Positions 11,512-21,545 of a stretch of 64,000 bases of DNA are shown piece after piece. The notes beneath the pieces are model-generated. The model was not told the origin of the DNA. It did no database searches and was given only the letters and a program-made list of their open reading frames with translations. The stretch is from Symsagittifera roscoffensis. Lineage: Eukaryota; Xenacoelomorpha; Acoela; Convolutidae. The translations under genes were made by a program, and so were the position numbers. How positions within the stretch are numbered: the first letter of the stretch is position 1; each line of letters starts with the position of its first letter. The stretch is from the NCBI RefSeq assembly GCF_963678635.1, contig NC_087068.1:32056318-32120317 (forward strand), in the 5' to 3' direction.

Positions 11512-12246
11512 AAATCTCCATCAATGTCCCTATTGATCGCACAACACCGGGTTATCGTCAAGTAGGTATCCAGTTTTCTGTAACCAATCTTACAAATCGC
11601 ATAAGAGAATGAAATTTATCTACTCCACCTCAACTCACTACGTGTTCACAAATGGCATCGTACTACACCTCACTGCCTTTCAACATTTTCACAAAATTTG
11701 CACCATGAGGAGTGTCCTAGATAAAATTTCTTTTCTGACTACTTACGTCATCTTGCCATAAAACTTCTTTTCGCTTCTGATTAAAAAGTGGGACGTGGCA
11801 CGGCCACGCACCCGTTAAAATTAACTTAACTTCACTCACCAAGTATAATTAGTCATTTATGCGGTCCTTTCAATATTAAAACTAAGAAACTCTGTGGCTA
11901 GGAAAGTTCTTGAGTTACCCACCCTTCTCGAGCGAATTTACTCAAACTTACCATGTCGCCACACAGTGAATTTGTGTCTTACACAGGTTAAAAACTTCAG
12001 TCGTGAATAAATAGGTAAATATACTCACCTATGTTCCTTATATACATACATAGATAGTAGTAACTAAAATCAACAATTTCAACAATTTTAACAATTGCAA
12101 CAATTTTCAAAGTTTGGTCTGACCAAACTAAATCAAAACAAAAAGTTTAACAAGTTCAATAATCAAAACTTGGTTGATTGGTTTAAGTTTTAGCACACAA
12201 ATACAATCAAGTTTTTCTCTCCTTCTCTTCTCTTCTTTGGTCATCT
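11512..12246 (-). other. 3' untranslated region of the element
   Basis: The stretch between the ORF C stop and the polypurine tract is about 735 bp with no long frame. It contains a run of CAACAATTT-like units (12071-12110) next to a perfect inverted repeat (12111-12129). It probably forms the 3' UTR of all element transcripts. No convincing polyadenylation signal was identified. Confidence 0.6.
12071..12129. repeat. CAACAATTT short repeats and hairpin
   Basis: Four or so units of the form CAACAATTT lie at 12071-12110. An inverted repeat follows, AGTTTGGT (12111-12118), loop CTG, ACCAAACT (12122-12129), with perfect 8-bp arms. It sits about 120 bp downstream, in sense, of the ORF C stop and could mark a 3' processing or regulatory element. 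Confidence 0.7.
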
Positions 12247-15200
12247 TCACTCCATCATTTCTCCATCCTGATGTTCAGCGTCACTGTCTTCCAGAACTTT
12301 CTCTAACATGTCCAGAGAGTTGCGGGCCGTGCCCCAACCCTCCTGCTCCAACAGCCTCGGTTTGCAACAAGGTAGTAAGTCCACATTCACCTTCTGCTCC
12401 CGGTTCCTGCAAAAGCTGTTGTGAAGACATAGGCTCACGTTTCGTTCTAGGTCAGCTCTTAAGACCTCTTTCTTCTCATCTTCAGTAACACAAGGCGTTC
12501 CAGCTACCCGCTTCACCGCTGTGGTGACCGCGTTTCTATGCGTCAGGAAAGCTCTCTTATAGGCTCCTGGTCCTATGTCTAGCTGGAAAGATTGATAGGC
12601 TTCCGTGTTCCTTGACATGTGACGCTTCGCGCGTTCATACATCCAAGATGTCATCACTGCACGGAACCAAGGCATCAATCTTTGCCTTGACCATATTCTT
12701 TCAATGGCTTTAGGTATTCTCAGAACCTTGCAAGTGGTTCTGAAAAGATCCAATTCACTACTCATTTTCACGTTGCTCAGCTGTTCAGGAGTCGGCACGG
12801 CCATCTCCTGCTCATTTGTGTCCGCATAAGCCTCCAACCATCTCACTGCTAGCATGGCGCTAACCACCACGATTGACACTGGTTGATTCTGATCGGGCAA
12901 CCCCGTGGAGTACAACTCCTCCACGTCCCAAATTAGGATCAGGTTCCCACGTTTGGGGTACCACAACGTCTGCGCTAAGCAGTGGCAAGGATACTCCCCG
13001 TGGGTTCTCACTATGTTCCTTCGGGTCCGATACCCTGAGGCTCCCAGCAACGGTTCCACTTCCATCAGGATTCTATGTAGATCGTCTTTCTCTTCTATGG
13101 TGGGGAATTCAGTGGGTAACGCTCCACTCGCTTTCTGCTTCTGGAACTCACTCACGTTGCCTTCGTTCAGCATCATGAACTCTTCACCCACAACGTCTTG
13201 CAACTCGCCTTCGGATCTCTTCGGGACTGCCCGAAAGATCTTTGCCAACAAGTCATATGACCTCTCTGACATTCTGGCCAACCTCACGCATTTTGGCACA
13301 GAGAAAAGCTGGTCAACCAACACCTGTTGCGTCCTCGCATCCATCACCACCATGTGCGTAGGATACTTGCCATTGCAGTATGGCGCAGAGCTTGAACCCA
13401 CCATATATTTTGAACCAGTAGGTCTGTGATAGGCTTCACTATCCCTCAGATTCATTTCATTTTCTAGGGCTTCTCGCCAGCCCCCAATCTTTTGCTCTGT
13501 CTGCAATGCTCCAGGGAATATTTCCACGCTGAGGGACGTCACTAGCTCATGGGCACGCTCCAAGCGCTCGAGCGATTCTATCGAACTCGTCATGCTACAA
13601 AATCCCAAGGCTGTGATCAGGTTTACGTCCGTCACCCCATGGCAGTCTGCGACCAATTCCATGGCACTCTTATCTGACATGCTTAATCTTCCATACAATC
13701 GTGCCAGTTGTCGATGCTGCTCGCTCAGCGTAATCAGGCAGTGTCCCACGTTACAAACATGTCCTTCCATCCCACTGTGTTGAGCCAAGCATGTGCCTTG
13801 CTCCAACCAATCACTCGACGTACCTTCCTCGGACAGCTCCGTGGACGGGTTGCTCTTCTTCTTCATCAATCTCATGCTTAGCAGGTGATGTATCATAGCC
13901 AGATCATGTAAACTCGCATCATCATCCCTTTCCAATATGACATCCGCGGTCATGTCCCAGATTAAGCCTGCGTTAGGATGGGGACACCAGGAAGGCTTCA
14001 TGAGTTCCCACATCACCACTAGACTGGTTTTCAAGGGACCGTCCCAAGAACCACAATCAAAACTCACTTGCCCTTTTAGCTCGGGAATCGAGGGTTCGAC
14101 TACTCGTTCCTCCAAAATAATTCCCAGCTTGGGTTGTTCCACCATCAGCATTCCGATCTCCTTAATTCGTTCAACCCAGAAGTTGAGCACTGTGACCTGC
14201 TCGTAGTCGAAGTATGCTTCCCTGGCTTCTTCGTTCACGAAGGGATTATACGCCATCCCTGGTATGCCAGACACGTATTGGAACGACTTCAGTCTCCCTA
14301 GGGTTGCAAACTCTTTTTGTCCTCTGACCGCTTCAATCAAGTCTCGACTCACTTTCAATTCTTTGTTGGAGTATCTTCTCACTTCTTCCAACTTGCGATA
14401 GCTTTCCATATCATTCGACTCCTTGTTTGGCACGGTCAATGGCATGTCCTGATATAGCTCTAGGAGAGCTCTAAGGAAGTACCTTTCGCAATCAACTCCC
14501 TCTTGCCGAATGATCTTTACACATTCTCCCAACACAGGAGTGGGGATGCGATCCACCACAAACCTGACAAAGCAAAGGGCATCCTTCCGTTTAGCCCATG
14601 CTATCGCTGAATCGTCTTTTGAGATCAATGTCCGTAAAGCTTCCATCAATTCTAGCTCCTGTTCTCGTGATTTCGAGTCGTTGCTGGCTTCATACTCCGC
14701 CCTTTTGATGCCCATCAAGCACCAAGCCAGTCGTACTTGCAGATCAGTTCTCACGCAAGGATGAGCCAGGTATGCTGCTACAGTCGCAGGTGCATTCATC
14801 GTCTCATCAAAGTATTTCTGGAGGGCCGCCCTCCAAGAAAGCTCTAGCAACTTTTCTAATCCAATTTCGTTCGCTTCTGATGACATTACTGTCCCATATT
14901 CTTTTCGATTGAAGTTGGAGTTCTCCGTAAGCCCCTTCAAGTATTCTTGCATGGCTGGCTTCTCGTTCCAAGCCATCAGGTGCCCTCTCGCGGAGTTCCT
15001 CGCTTTCAACATTTCCACATAACCCCCTGCCGGATCCCCCATGTGGACCGATTCCGGCACGGTTATTCGACTGTACTCGACCACGTCGAGTTGTCCTTCC
15101 AGTTTCAACTTGGCCATGTTGATTCGCGAGGGCCTGTAATCTTCAAGTCCTCCAGATCCACATTGACTGATTACTTCCATTTCTAACTTGGTGTCTGCCA

Positions 15201-18200
15201 GGGTTCGCGCCGTTTTCTTCGACCTTGTGGCGGTCACGGTCAGACCTGCCAAGAGCATAGGGGGTATCAGATTCTCTTTTTCTCCCCCTGTCAGCGTTGT
15301 AGTATCTCCCTGCCCGCTCTCGCCTGAGCGACCTGCGCTCGCTAAAGAGGTCACCACTGCGTTGGCTCTTGACTTCACCACTTTCGGGTTCATGGCTCGA
15401 CTTCCTGTCCTCCCTTTTAGTCGCTTCAGCCCTTTCCTGGCTCGTCTGACAGGTAATTTCTTTGCAACATGCTGATCATCGGCACTGTCTTCTGTTACTG
15501 ACTCGGTCAGAACATCCGACTCCATGGAGCTCACTATTTTCTCCAGGACCTCACGCATGATGGGTTGGTTCAATCCCACCTTCATTATGGACTGCGTCCC
15601 ATATCGCCTTATCACGTCCCAAGATTTCTCCATGAAGTTTACTCGACTCCAGATTGCTCCTGTCTTGCCTTCCAACTCCATTTGATATCTTTCCCATTCT
15701 TCTTCTGGTAATGTGCTGAGGAACGATATCTTCATAGACTCTTCGATTTTCCTCCTCCTTGGCGATTCATAAAGCAGCTTCTGTGGATCCCTGCTTCGGC
15801 ACTCTCTCGCCTGGCTTATTGGGTCTATCGGAGATAGATCGGCTGACGCCTCCTTTGTAGGAGACATGAAGGATGATGGTGCCATCAACAATAGACTCCC
15901 ATCGACTTCCCCATCGTCATCTTCGCTGAACCGGTACTCTAGCAAGTCCCTTTCCAACGCTCCTAGATCGGTCTCTCCCGATTTCTCCGTCTTGCTTCCG
16001 GTGCCTTCATCGTTATCGTCCTGATCCATCAATTCATCGTCGTCCGCATCAGGTTTCGGCCTAGGTCCCGAGGGTCCTTGTCGTGCGTCTGCGCCCGAAT
16101 CCGGCCGAGCCGGTACGGCCATGTCTCCTGCATGATAAAACAACTCATCATCGACCAGGAACTCTACTAACTCCTCACCATGTGGGGCCAGGTCCTCTAT
16201 CGTTACATATGAGCCACCTCTGCTCTCACTTGCCACCTCCAGCATCACCACCTTCGCTTCTCCTGACCACTTCAGTCTTGATAAGTCGTCCGCGGAAGAA
16301 TACACTTCATTCCACGTTTCAGCCGAGACCTCTGGTCTCCTGGAGGGTAGTGCTTTGATCTTCTTCCTGCTCCAGGCATCAGGAAATGAGAAGTCGAACG
16401 TGTGCGCGGCAGCGACGTTCCAGCTGATGAAGCGCGGCTCCATCCCTCCACTCCACTTCTGCATTCTCTTCTCCGCGTCACGGGCTGCTCCGATACGAGG
16501 GGCAATGATGGGAGATGTGACTCCCAACAACATCCTCCTTATCGGTGGATACCGATGGCATTGGTCCGGCAGCGGCCTGGACCCAGGAAGCCATGTCTGT
16601 TGATTCTCTCTTGCATGGGCATAGGCTCCCGGCAATTGAGGTACTACCACAGCCTCTCCTGTATCTTTCACCACTGGTCTCAGATTCCAGAGTTTCGGGT
16701 TGAACTGGATGTGGGACAGATCCTCACGACCCATTCGGCATTTGAAGTGGTTGTTGAAATCCATCAACACCCAACCTGGCTCTGCTATTCTTCCGAACAG
16801 CCTATCATCGCTAGCCAGCTTTCTCAGTTCACTCTGCTCTACCCAATTCAGCACGGAACAATCCACTACTGAGACCAGGTTGACGTACAACACTGAATTC
16901 CTGTACGCTTTAACTTGTACATCCGGGAACGCAAAGGACATCGCCGGTCCATAAACCACTGTGACGAATTCCCTTAGTCCGTGGACCAGAGCCAACGGAT
17001 CAATCCGCATCATGACAGCTAAGTCTGTTAATAAGGGCATGCCACAATACTGTTTGCATTCGCTTGCGTTCGTCGCCACTTTGTCCTCTCCTGTTACGCT
17101 TCTGTTCTGTTGCAGGAGGTATTGAAGTAGGAGAGTCCTCCAGTCTTTCATCTTCCTGAGCGAGGCGGTTTCCAACTGTGCATTGAACTCACGACTGGGT
17201 CCCTGCAGTTGTTCAGGGTAACGCAATAGCACAAGCAAGTCTCCCAGCCGACCATAGGTCATGGCAATCAGGGTCAAGAGTCCATCCAACCTCAAATCGG
17301 CCAACGCTTGGGTGAAGAGGTTTGCCGGTCCTTTCACAAAGTTTTCATGACCAAATGTCACGTATAAGGCTAACACCAGGCCAATCGACAACTTCCTGAT
17401 GTCTTTGACAAAACTTGCGATCAGGTTCCTAGATGCCCTCGGGTAGCACGTCGATAGGAAAGATGGCGTCCATCCCACTCCCATTCCGCCCAAGATAGCA
17501 TCCGATCGTTCGTACTGTGCTTTCGTGGCCAGCACGTCCGCTTGGAACTTGTCCAGCGACATCGTATTCACGTCCTGCATCAGCTTCAACATCTTGCCTC
17601 CAGCCAACTCCCGGGCATCAAGTAGACTCTTCAAATACGCGTGTATCTCCTTAATTATTGCCGGCGCATACTCAAACGCGTCTTCACCCAAGGTGCACAG
17701 CCTCGGTGACAGATACAACCATATGTTGTTGTGTGGCTTCGTACGCAAAGCCATCGCCATGAGGTCCTCTTCTGCTGACGTCATGTTCTTCCTGATCATC
17801 CTTCCCTGCTCGTTCTCTTTATGATCCATCTGCCTGAACCAGAGATCATCAGCCACCTGTTGTACTAACAGATGATCGTCACCTACCCCTGGTCTTAGCT
17901 TCAATAATCTTGCGAAGTTGGACAGCTCCAACCCCAGAACTTCGTCTAGCACCAACCGAGTTGTGCTACAATCTCTGAGTCCCTGTATGGCATTCGAGAT
18001 GTCAGACCAAACAGCGGGAAGCTCAGATCGGTGCGGATAATAATTGTCCGGGTCCACCACTCTGTTTGGGGCAGGAATTATCACGTTATATATCCCCTCC
18101 GCTATCGTCGTGACCATCGTGTACACAAATTGAAGGGGTTCAGGCAACGCAGCGTAGCCTGGTGACAATACAAAGATCACCTTCACCACATTCATGGTGA

Positions 18201-21114
18201 ACCGTTGTCTTGCTGCTGCCTCTACCTCGGCCATCGCCGAGAGCAGTGTCATGATCGCTTCCCCTATAACTTCGTTACTCGGGATCGATCCATCCGTCAG
18301 ACGTGACAATAGGCCTCTGCTTTGTAGATGATCATTCGCGCCTGCAACCACTATCACCTGCGGCTCCATGCTGACCACTCTCCGTACACTTATCATCATG
18401 CCTATCGCCTGTCCCCAGTCCAGCTTAGGCGCCGTTAAGAAAATCACATCAGGCCAGAATAGAGAACGGGGTGTATAGAGATAATCGGAGCCGGCCACAA
18501 CCAGATACTTGGCAGCCTTTATGTCCAAGGGATCATACGCTGCAAAAAGGCCATCACCTACTGGGGCCTTCAGATTCCCATATCTCTTGTCGTCTCCAGA
18601 CACTGTTGTGGTTCGGGGATAATCCCTAGAATACTCACCCGGCGTCTGACCGGGTGGCTTAGAGAATTGTCTAAACATCTTGTGATGCTTGTTGCTGGGT
18701 TTGTTCTCCGTCTGAAACTTGCCTTTGCGCACTGGTGGTGTCCTTTCCCGGGCCCTATCTCGAACGTCGGTGAGCGACCGGGTGTTTAGAGGTCCAAAGG
18801 TGTTGTCATGAGGCAATCCATCCAAGTCCGCATGTCGGAGTGAGGTCGAGGAGCTGAATTTCTCCTGCTCTGCTAGCAGCCAATCCACGCCCGGTATCCG
18901 ATAAAGTCGCGACACTGTGGGACTTTCACCGCCAGTCATTCTCATCACATCTTCCCGACACGTCAGGGTATTCATGTTCAACTTCGCCGACATGTCCGTC
19001 TTATACTGACCCCAATGGCTAGGATCTGAACTATTCCAAAGCAACCTGCTGCCGGATTCAATTCCCTCCGCTGGCACGGTGCTTGTCGACGATCCTGCCG
19101 TCGAAGCAGGATTTGTCGTGGCAGGCGAATCATTCCTCCTAGACGCGGTCTGGGAGTTGTTTCTATTACTCTGTTCCCCCGATCTGCCGAGTCGGCTTCC
19201 AATCGATTGCGGCCTGGGAGGAGGGACAGTCCCCAGCCTGTCTCTCACATTTGAGCTCGGAGCGACGGTTACGGCTCCAACCGTCTCCGTTGCCAAGGGC
19301 CCTAGGCGGTTGGCGAGGGATTCGGGCACGGTTGCCCTTACCCTACTCCCTCCGGTCGAATTGGTCCGAGCCAAAGAACCAGTCGCCCTTAATTCTTGCT
19401 CCACTTCTCTCAACTGCGTTTGAAACACATCGTTAATCCAATGTCTCCCTCGTTGGCTATTAAAGTGCACTCCATCTCTGGTGAGCTCGATGTGATCAGT
19501 CATACGTAGCATGTTTTCAAGATCCAGGAGTCGCATCTCGCCAGGATTGTTCCTCACCAGATTGCGGGTCATTTCATTCCACCGCGTTACGTTGCCATTC
19601 ATAAAATCCGCAGCTGTAGTGCCCACCAAAGGATTTGGCGGTATCGTACACAGGATCACGAGCCTGGGTCTATACTTTTCCTTCAATTCATTCAACAGAC
19701 ACACCAACAGAGGTTCCCACTTGTTTTCTGGGGTTACGGGGGCTCTCGAGACGTCATTAGTCCCCAGCATTATTATCAATGTATCCAGACGATCCTCGCC
19801 CTGGAACTCCATCATTTTGATCACTTGAGCCACTGAGGCTCCTCCAAAGGACAGAGTGGTAGTCTGGCCATAGACGGAGATCTCATTCAGATCTCTCACC
19901 AGACTGTCTCCAATGATCAAATGGCGACTCCCTGGGGGAATCACTTGGTCGCTCGTGGCGGGGTTCCAGCTCATGTCATTCAAGCAGGCTCGAGGATGCT
20001 CGGCTGGCACTTGCGTGAACTGATGACGTGTCATCAGGTTCTTCCTGATATCTACCACGCGAGACTTCTTGAAGACTCCTCCAGGCGCAGAGCACGCTAT
20101 CGTGCGGGTTGCCCGCTCGGAGCCATCTGATGAAGGATCACGACGCTGGGAAGGAACGATCCTAGCCAGCGTCCGTTCAGTGCCTCTGTTGATCTCATCC
20201 ATCGCGGCTCTGGCCACTTGGTTAAATGATTCCTGAAATTGAGGAGCTAGATAGGTGTCAGAAGGGTCTGGTATCGTAAACCTCTGACTCGAGGCAGACG
20301 GTCGTGTCTGCTGAGGAGCCTCGTGCCCCTTTGATGCACGCGAATCCAGAACCTCTGGTCCTCTCGATGCGCACAACTCCTGCGCGGTTGTCCTGGGGCG
20401 TGTGTCGCTAGATCCCTCCGAGGACCTCATGCTCGCCAGGATTTCCGGTGACGCTTGGCTCACCTTCGCCATATACAGCTCCTTCAGGTGCTTTAACTCA
20501 TCCTCCTTGTAGGCCACCTGCAGATCTTCGAATTTCTTTTTCCATTCATCTCTCTCCCGAGCTATGGTCCTGTACTCCTGAAGCTTGGCACACAGCTCAC
20601 TCTGGTCCCTCTCCTTCTTCTCCAGTGTTTCAATCGTTTCCGACGTCTGGATCTCTATCTCGCTCACTCTCACTCTCTTCAGGGGAGGAGCAGCTGTTGG
20701 AGAGTCGACCGAGTGTGACGGGCCTGGCCCATCACGCTGTCTCTTCGCTCCGATTAATGGCTGCGCAGGTTGGACAGGTAAGGGCATCTCACCTAGCCGG
20801 TGGTCCCTTTGCTCACCTAGTCCCGGCTCACGAGCCAAGTCGTGGCCAGACATTTCTCCGCGCCTCCATCTCATCAATCGGTTTCGGCCTCTCTCGGCGG
20901 TCCCGGACTCACCGAAGGCCAACATCAACACTACTTCCGTAGGGCGATTCCCTCGACCCTCTCTTCCCAGTGCATTGAGGAGTGCGACCACAAACATCGC
21001 CAACCCCGGGTCTTCTCGTGTAAAGTCACAATCGATCAGCCGCTGATAAATCTCGTCTAGAGTCGCTCCTAGACTCGCTGAGAGGAATTCCATGAGTTCG
21101 TTAGTATCTCCCAT
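12247..21114 (-). CDS. ORF C: giant protein with tandem SGNH hydrolase-like domains
   Basis: 2955 residues, uninterrupted, ATG at 21114. It occupies the env position, but no signal peptide or clear membrane anchor is visible. Residues about 1-130 are unassigned; basic patches KRQRD and LKRVRVSE and a charged coiled coil (about 160-220) follow. Residues about 395-560 form an SGNH/GDSL hydrolase with all key motifs: nucleophile in IIGDSLVRDL (S404), oxyanion glycines in SFGGAS (G424/425), GTND (G451, N453) and DGVH (D547, H550). A second domain at about 865-1035 repeats the layout in altered form: VAGSDYL (S876), GAND (N927) and a histidine at 1028. The rest is unrecognised apart from an acidic stretch near 1690-1740. 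SGNH enzymes cleave esters of lipids or sugars; the substrate here is unknown. Expression probably needs a spliced or separately initiated mRNA. Confidence 0.9.
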   Translation of the reverse strand: MGDTNELMEFLSASLGATLDEIYQRLIDCDFTREDPGLAMFVVALLNALGREGRGNRPTEVVLMLAFGESGTAERGRNRLMRWRRGEMSGHDLAREPGLGEQRDHRLGEMPLPVQPAQPLIGAKRQRDGPGPSHSVDSPTAAPPLKRVRVSEIEIQTSETIETLEKKERDQSELCAKLQEYRTIARERDEWKKKFEDLQVAYKEDELKHLKELYMAKVSQASPEILASMRSSEGSSDTRPRTTAQELCASRGPEVLDSRASKGHEAPQQTRPSASSQRFTIPDPSDTYLAPQFQESFNQVARAAMDEINRGTERTLARIVPSQRRDPSSDGSERATRTIACSAPGGVFKKSRVVDIRKNLMTRHQFTQVPAEHPRACLNDMSWNPATSDQVIPPGSRHLIIGDSLVRDLNEISVYGQTTTLSFGGASVAQVIKMMEFQGEDRLDTLIIMLGTNDVSRAPVTPENKWEPLLVCLLNELKEKYRPRLVILCTIPPNPLVGTTAADFMNGNVTRWNEMTRNLVRNNPGEMRLLDLENMLRMTDHIELTRDGVHFNSQRGRHWINDVFQTQLREVEQELRATGSLARTNSTGGSRVRATVPESLANRLGPLATETVGAVTVAPSSNVRDRLGTVPPPRPQSIGSRLGRSGEQSNRNNSQTASRRNDSPATTNPASTAGSSTSTVPAEGIESGSRLLWNSSDPSHWGQYKTDMSAKLNMNTLTCREDVMRMTGGESPTVSRLYRIPGVDWLLAEQEKFSSSTSLRHADLDGLPHDNTFGPLNTRSLTDVRDRARERTPPVRKGKFQTENKPSNKHHKMFRQFSKPPGQTPGEYSRDYPRTTTVSGDDKRYGNLKAPVGDGLFAAYDPLDIKAAKYLVVAGSDYLYTPRSLFWPDVIFLTAPKLDWGQAIGMMISVRRVVSMEPQVIVVAGANDHLQSRGLLSRLTDGSIPSNEVIGEAIMTLLSAMAEVEAAARQRFTMNVVKVIFVLSPGYAALPEPLQFVYTMVTTIAEGIYNVIIPAPNRVVDPDNYYPHRSELPAVWSDISNAIQGLRDCSTTRLVLDEVLGLELSNFARLLKLRPGVGDDHLLVQQVADDLWFRQMDHKENEQGRMIRKNMTSAEEDLMAMALRTKPHNNIWLYLSPRLCTLGEDAFEYAPAIIKEIHAYLKSLLDARELAGGKMLKLMQDVNTMSLDKFQADVLATKAQYERSDAILGGMGVGWTPSFLSTCYPRASRNLIASFVKDIRKLSIGLVLALYVTFGHENFVKGPANLFTQALADLRLDGLLTLIAMTYGRLGDLLVLLRYPEQLQGPSREFNAQLETASLRKMKDWRTLLLQYLLQQNRSVTGEDKVATNASECKQYCGMPLLTDLAVMMRIDPLALVHGLREFVTVVYGPAMSFAFPDVQVKAYRNSVLYVNLVSVVDCSVLNWVEQSELRKLASDDRLFGRIAEPGWVLMDFNNHFKCRMGREDLSHIQFNPKLWNLRPVVKDTGEAVVVPQLPGAYAHARENQQTWLPGSRPLPDQCHRYPPIRRMLLGVTSPIIAPRIGAARDAEKRMQKWSGGMEPRFISWNVAAAHTFDFSFPDAWSRKKIKALPSRRPEVSAETWNEVYSSADDLSRLKWSGEAKVVMLEVASESRGGSYVTIEDLAPHGEELVEFLVDDELFYHAGDMAVPARPDSGADARQGPSGPRPKPDADDDELMDQDDNDEGTGSKTEKSGETDLGALERDLLEYRFSEDDDGEVDGSLLLMAPSSFMSPTKEASADLSPIDPISQARECRSRDPQKLLYESPRRRKIEESMKISFLSTLPEEEWERYQMELEGKTGAIWSRVNFMEKSWDVIRRYGTQSIMKVGLNQPIMREVLEKIVSSMESDVLTESVTEDSADDQHVAKKLPVRRARKGLKRLKGRTGSRAMNPKVVKSRANAVVTSLASAGRSGESGQGDTTTLTGGEKENLIPPMLLAGLTVTATRSKKTARTLADTKLEMEVISQCGSGGLEDYRPSRINMAKLKLEGQLDVVEYSRITVPESVHMGDPAGGYVEMLKARNSARGHLMAWNEKPAMQEYLKGLTENSNFNRKEYGTVMSSEANEIGLEKLLELSWRAALQKYFDETMNAPATVAAYLAHPCVRTDLQVRLAWCLMGIKRAEYEASNDSKSREQELELMEALRTLISKDDSAIAWAKRKDALCFVRFVVDRIPTPVLGECVKIIRQEGVDCERYFLRALLELYQDMPLTVPNKESNDMESYRKLEEVRRYSNKELKVSRDLIEAVRGQKEFATLGRLKSFQYVSGIPGMAYNPFVNEEAREAYFDYEQVTVLNFWVERIKEIGMLMVEQPKLGIILEERVVEPSIPELKGQVSFDCGSWDGPLKTSLVVMWELMKPSWCPHPNAGLIWDMTADVILERDDDASLHDLAMIHHLLSMRLMKKKSNPSTELSEEGTSSDWLEQGTCLAQHSGMEGHVCNVGHCLITLSEQHRQLARLYGRLSMSDKSAMELVADCHGVTDVNLITALGFCSMTSSIESLERLERAHELVTSLSVEIFPGALQTEQKIGGWREALENEMNLRDSEAYHRPTGSKYMVGSSSAPYCNGKYPTHMVVMDARTQQVLVDQLFSVPKCVRLARMSERSYDLLAKIFRAVPKRSEGELQDVVGEEFMMLNEGNVSEFQKQKASGALPTEFPTIEEKDDLHRILMEVEPLLGASGYRTRRNIVRTHGEYPCHCLAQTLWYPKRGNLILIWDVEELYSTGLPDQNQPVSIVVVSAMLAVRWLEAYADTNEQEMAVPTPEQLSNVKMSSELDLFRTTCKVLRIPKAIERIWSRQRLMPWFRAVMTSWMYERAKRHMSRNTEAYQSFQLDIGPGAYKRAFLTHRNAVTTAVKRVAGTPCVTEDEKKEVLRADLERNVSLCLHNSFCRNREQKVNVDLLPCCKPRLLEQEGWGTARNSLDMLEKVLEDSDAEHQDGEMME
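18000..18515 (-). other. Second, altered SGNH-like domain within ORF C
   Basis: Residues about 865-1035 of ORF C. A hydrophobic strand leads to VAGSDYL (GDS changed to GSD, S876). VIVVAGANDHL (N927) matches block III, and a histidine in NYYPHRSEL (H1028) sits where block V should be. Intervals S to N of 51 and N to H of 101 nearly equal those of the first domain (49 and 97). This suggests an internal duplication with a changed, perhaps inactive, nucleophile site. Confidence 0.6.
19430..19930 (-). other. SGNH/GDSL hydrolase domain within ORF C
   Basis: Residues about 395-560 of ORF C. Block I is IIGDSLVRDL after hydrophobic residues; block II is SFGGAS; block III is IIMLGTND; block V is DGVHFN. 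Spacing is S404 to N453 (49) and N453 to H550 (97), normal for the fold. All four catalytic positions (S, G, N, H, plus D547) are present, so activity is plausible. SGNH-like esterases are known in ORF1 of some CR1-type LINEs. In an LTR element they are, as far as I know, unusual. Confidence 0.88.
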
Positions 21115-21545
21115 TTCTTTTCGTGTTGATTCTTCGTGTAATCTCTTCGTGTAATCTCTTCTGATTCAGTGTCAGTAAACAATCTCCGATCAATCAAGAT
21201 CTAAAAGACAGGTCGCGACTTAGAATCATCATTTTAAGATGCACATCAATCAATTCTCTAAAACTCTCCATTGAAATTCTCTTTTTCAATTCTGATTTAA
21301 AATTTTAGCACCAAGGTGGATCGTCCACCTTTACTTTCGTCAGAGTAGCATGAATGTACGCTGTCACCTTGATGACCTGGGGTGCCCCAGGTCTTTTATG
21401 ACACTAACATAAAACATAACATCACAATAACATAACATAAAAACCTAATCCCTAATACTGTACCTAAGACCTAACCTAATCTAAAACTTGACTCTAATTC
21501 TTATCGAGCAACTTAATAAAAACCACTTATCGCCGAGCGCAATTC
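21115..21545 (-). promoter_or_regulatory. Gap between ORF B and ORF C with hairpins
   Basis: 431 bp separate the Gag-Pol stop from the ORF C start. It holds two compact hairpins: AAGGTGGA-TCG-TCCACCTT (21313-21331) and GACCTGGGG-TG-CCCCAGGTC (21374-21393). Upstream in sense are several TTAGG-like units (about 21420-21480) and a cluster of short upstream ATGs (ATGTTATGTT). It is a candidate site for whatever lets ORF C be translated, such as a splice acceptor, internal entry or a subgenomic promoter. None of these is proven by sequence alone. Confidence 0.5.

Noticed and set aside
12247-21114. ORF C as a retroviral-type envelope protein
   Set aside because: It is in the env position but has no signal peptide, no clear transmembrane anchor and no fusion-peptide-like segment; SGNH motifs fit instead.
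21420-21480. TTAGG units as telomeric sequence
   Set aside because: Only about five imperfect units lie inside an intact retrotransposon, so they do not indicate a chromosome end.
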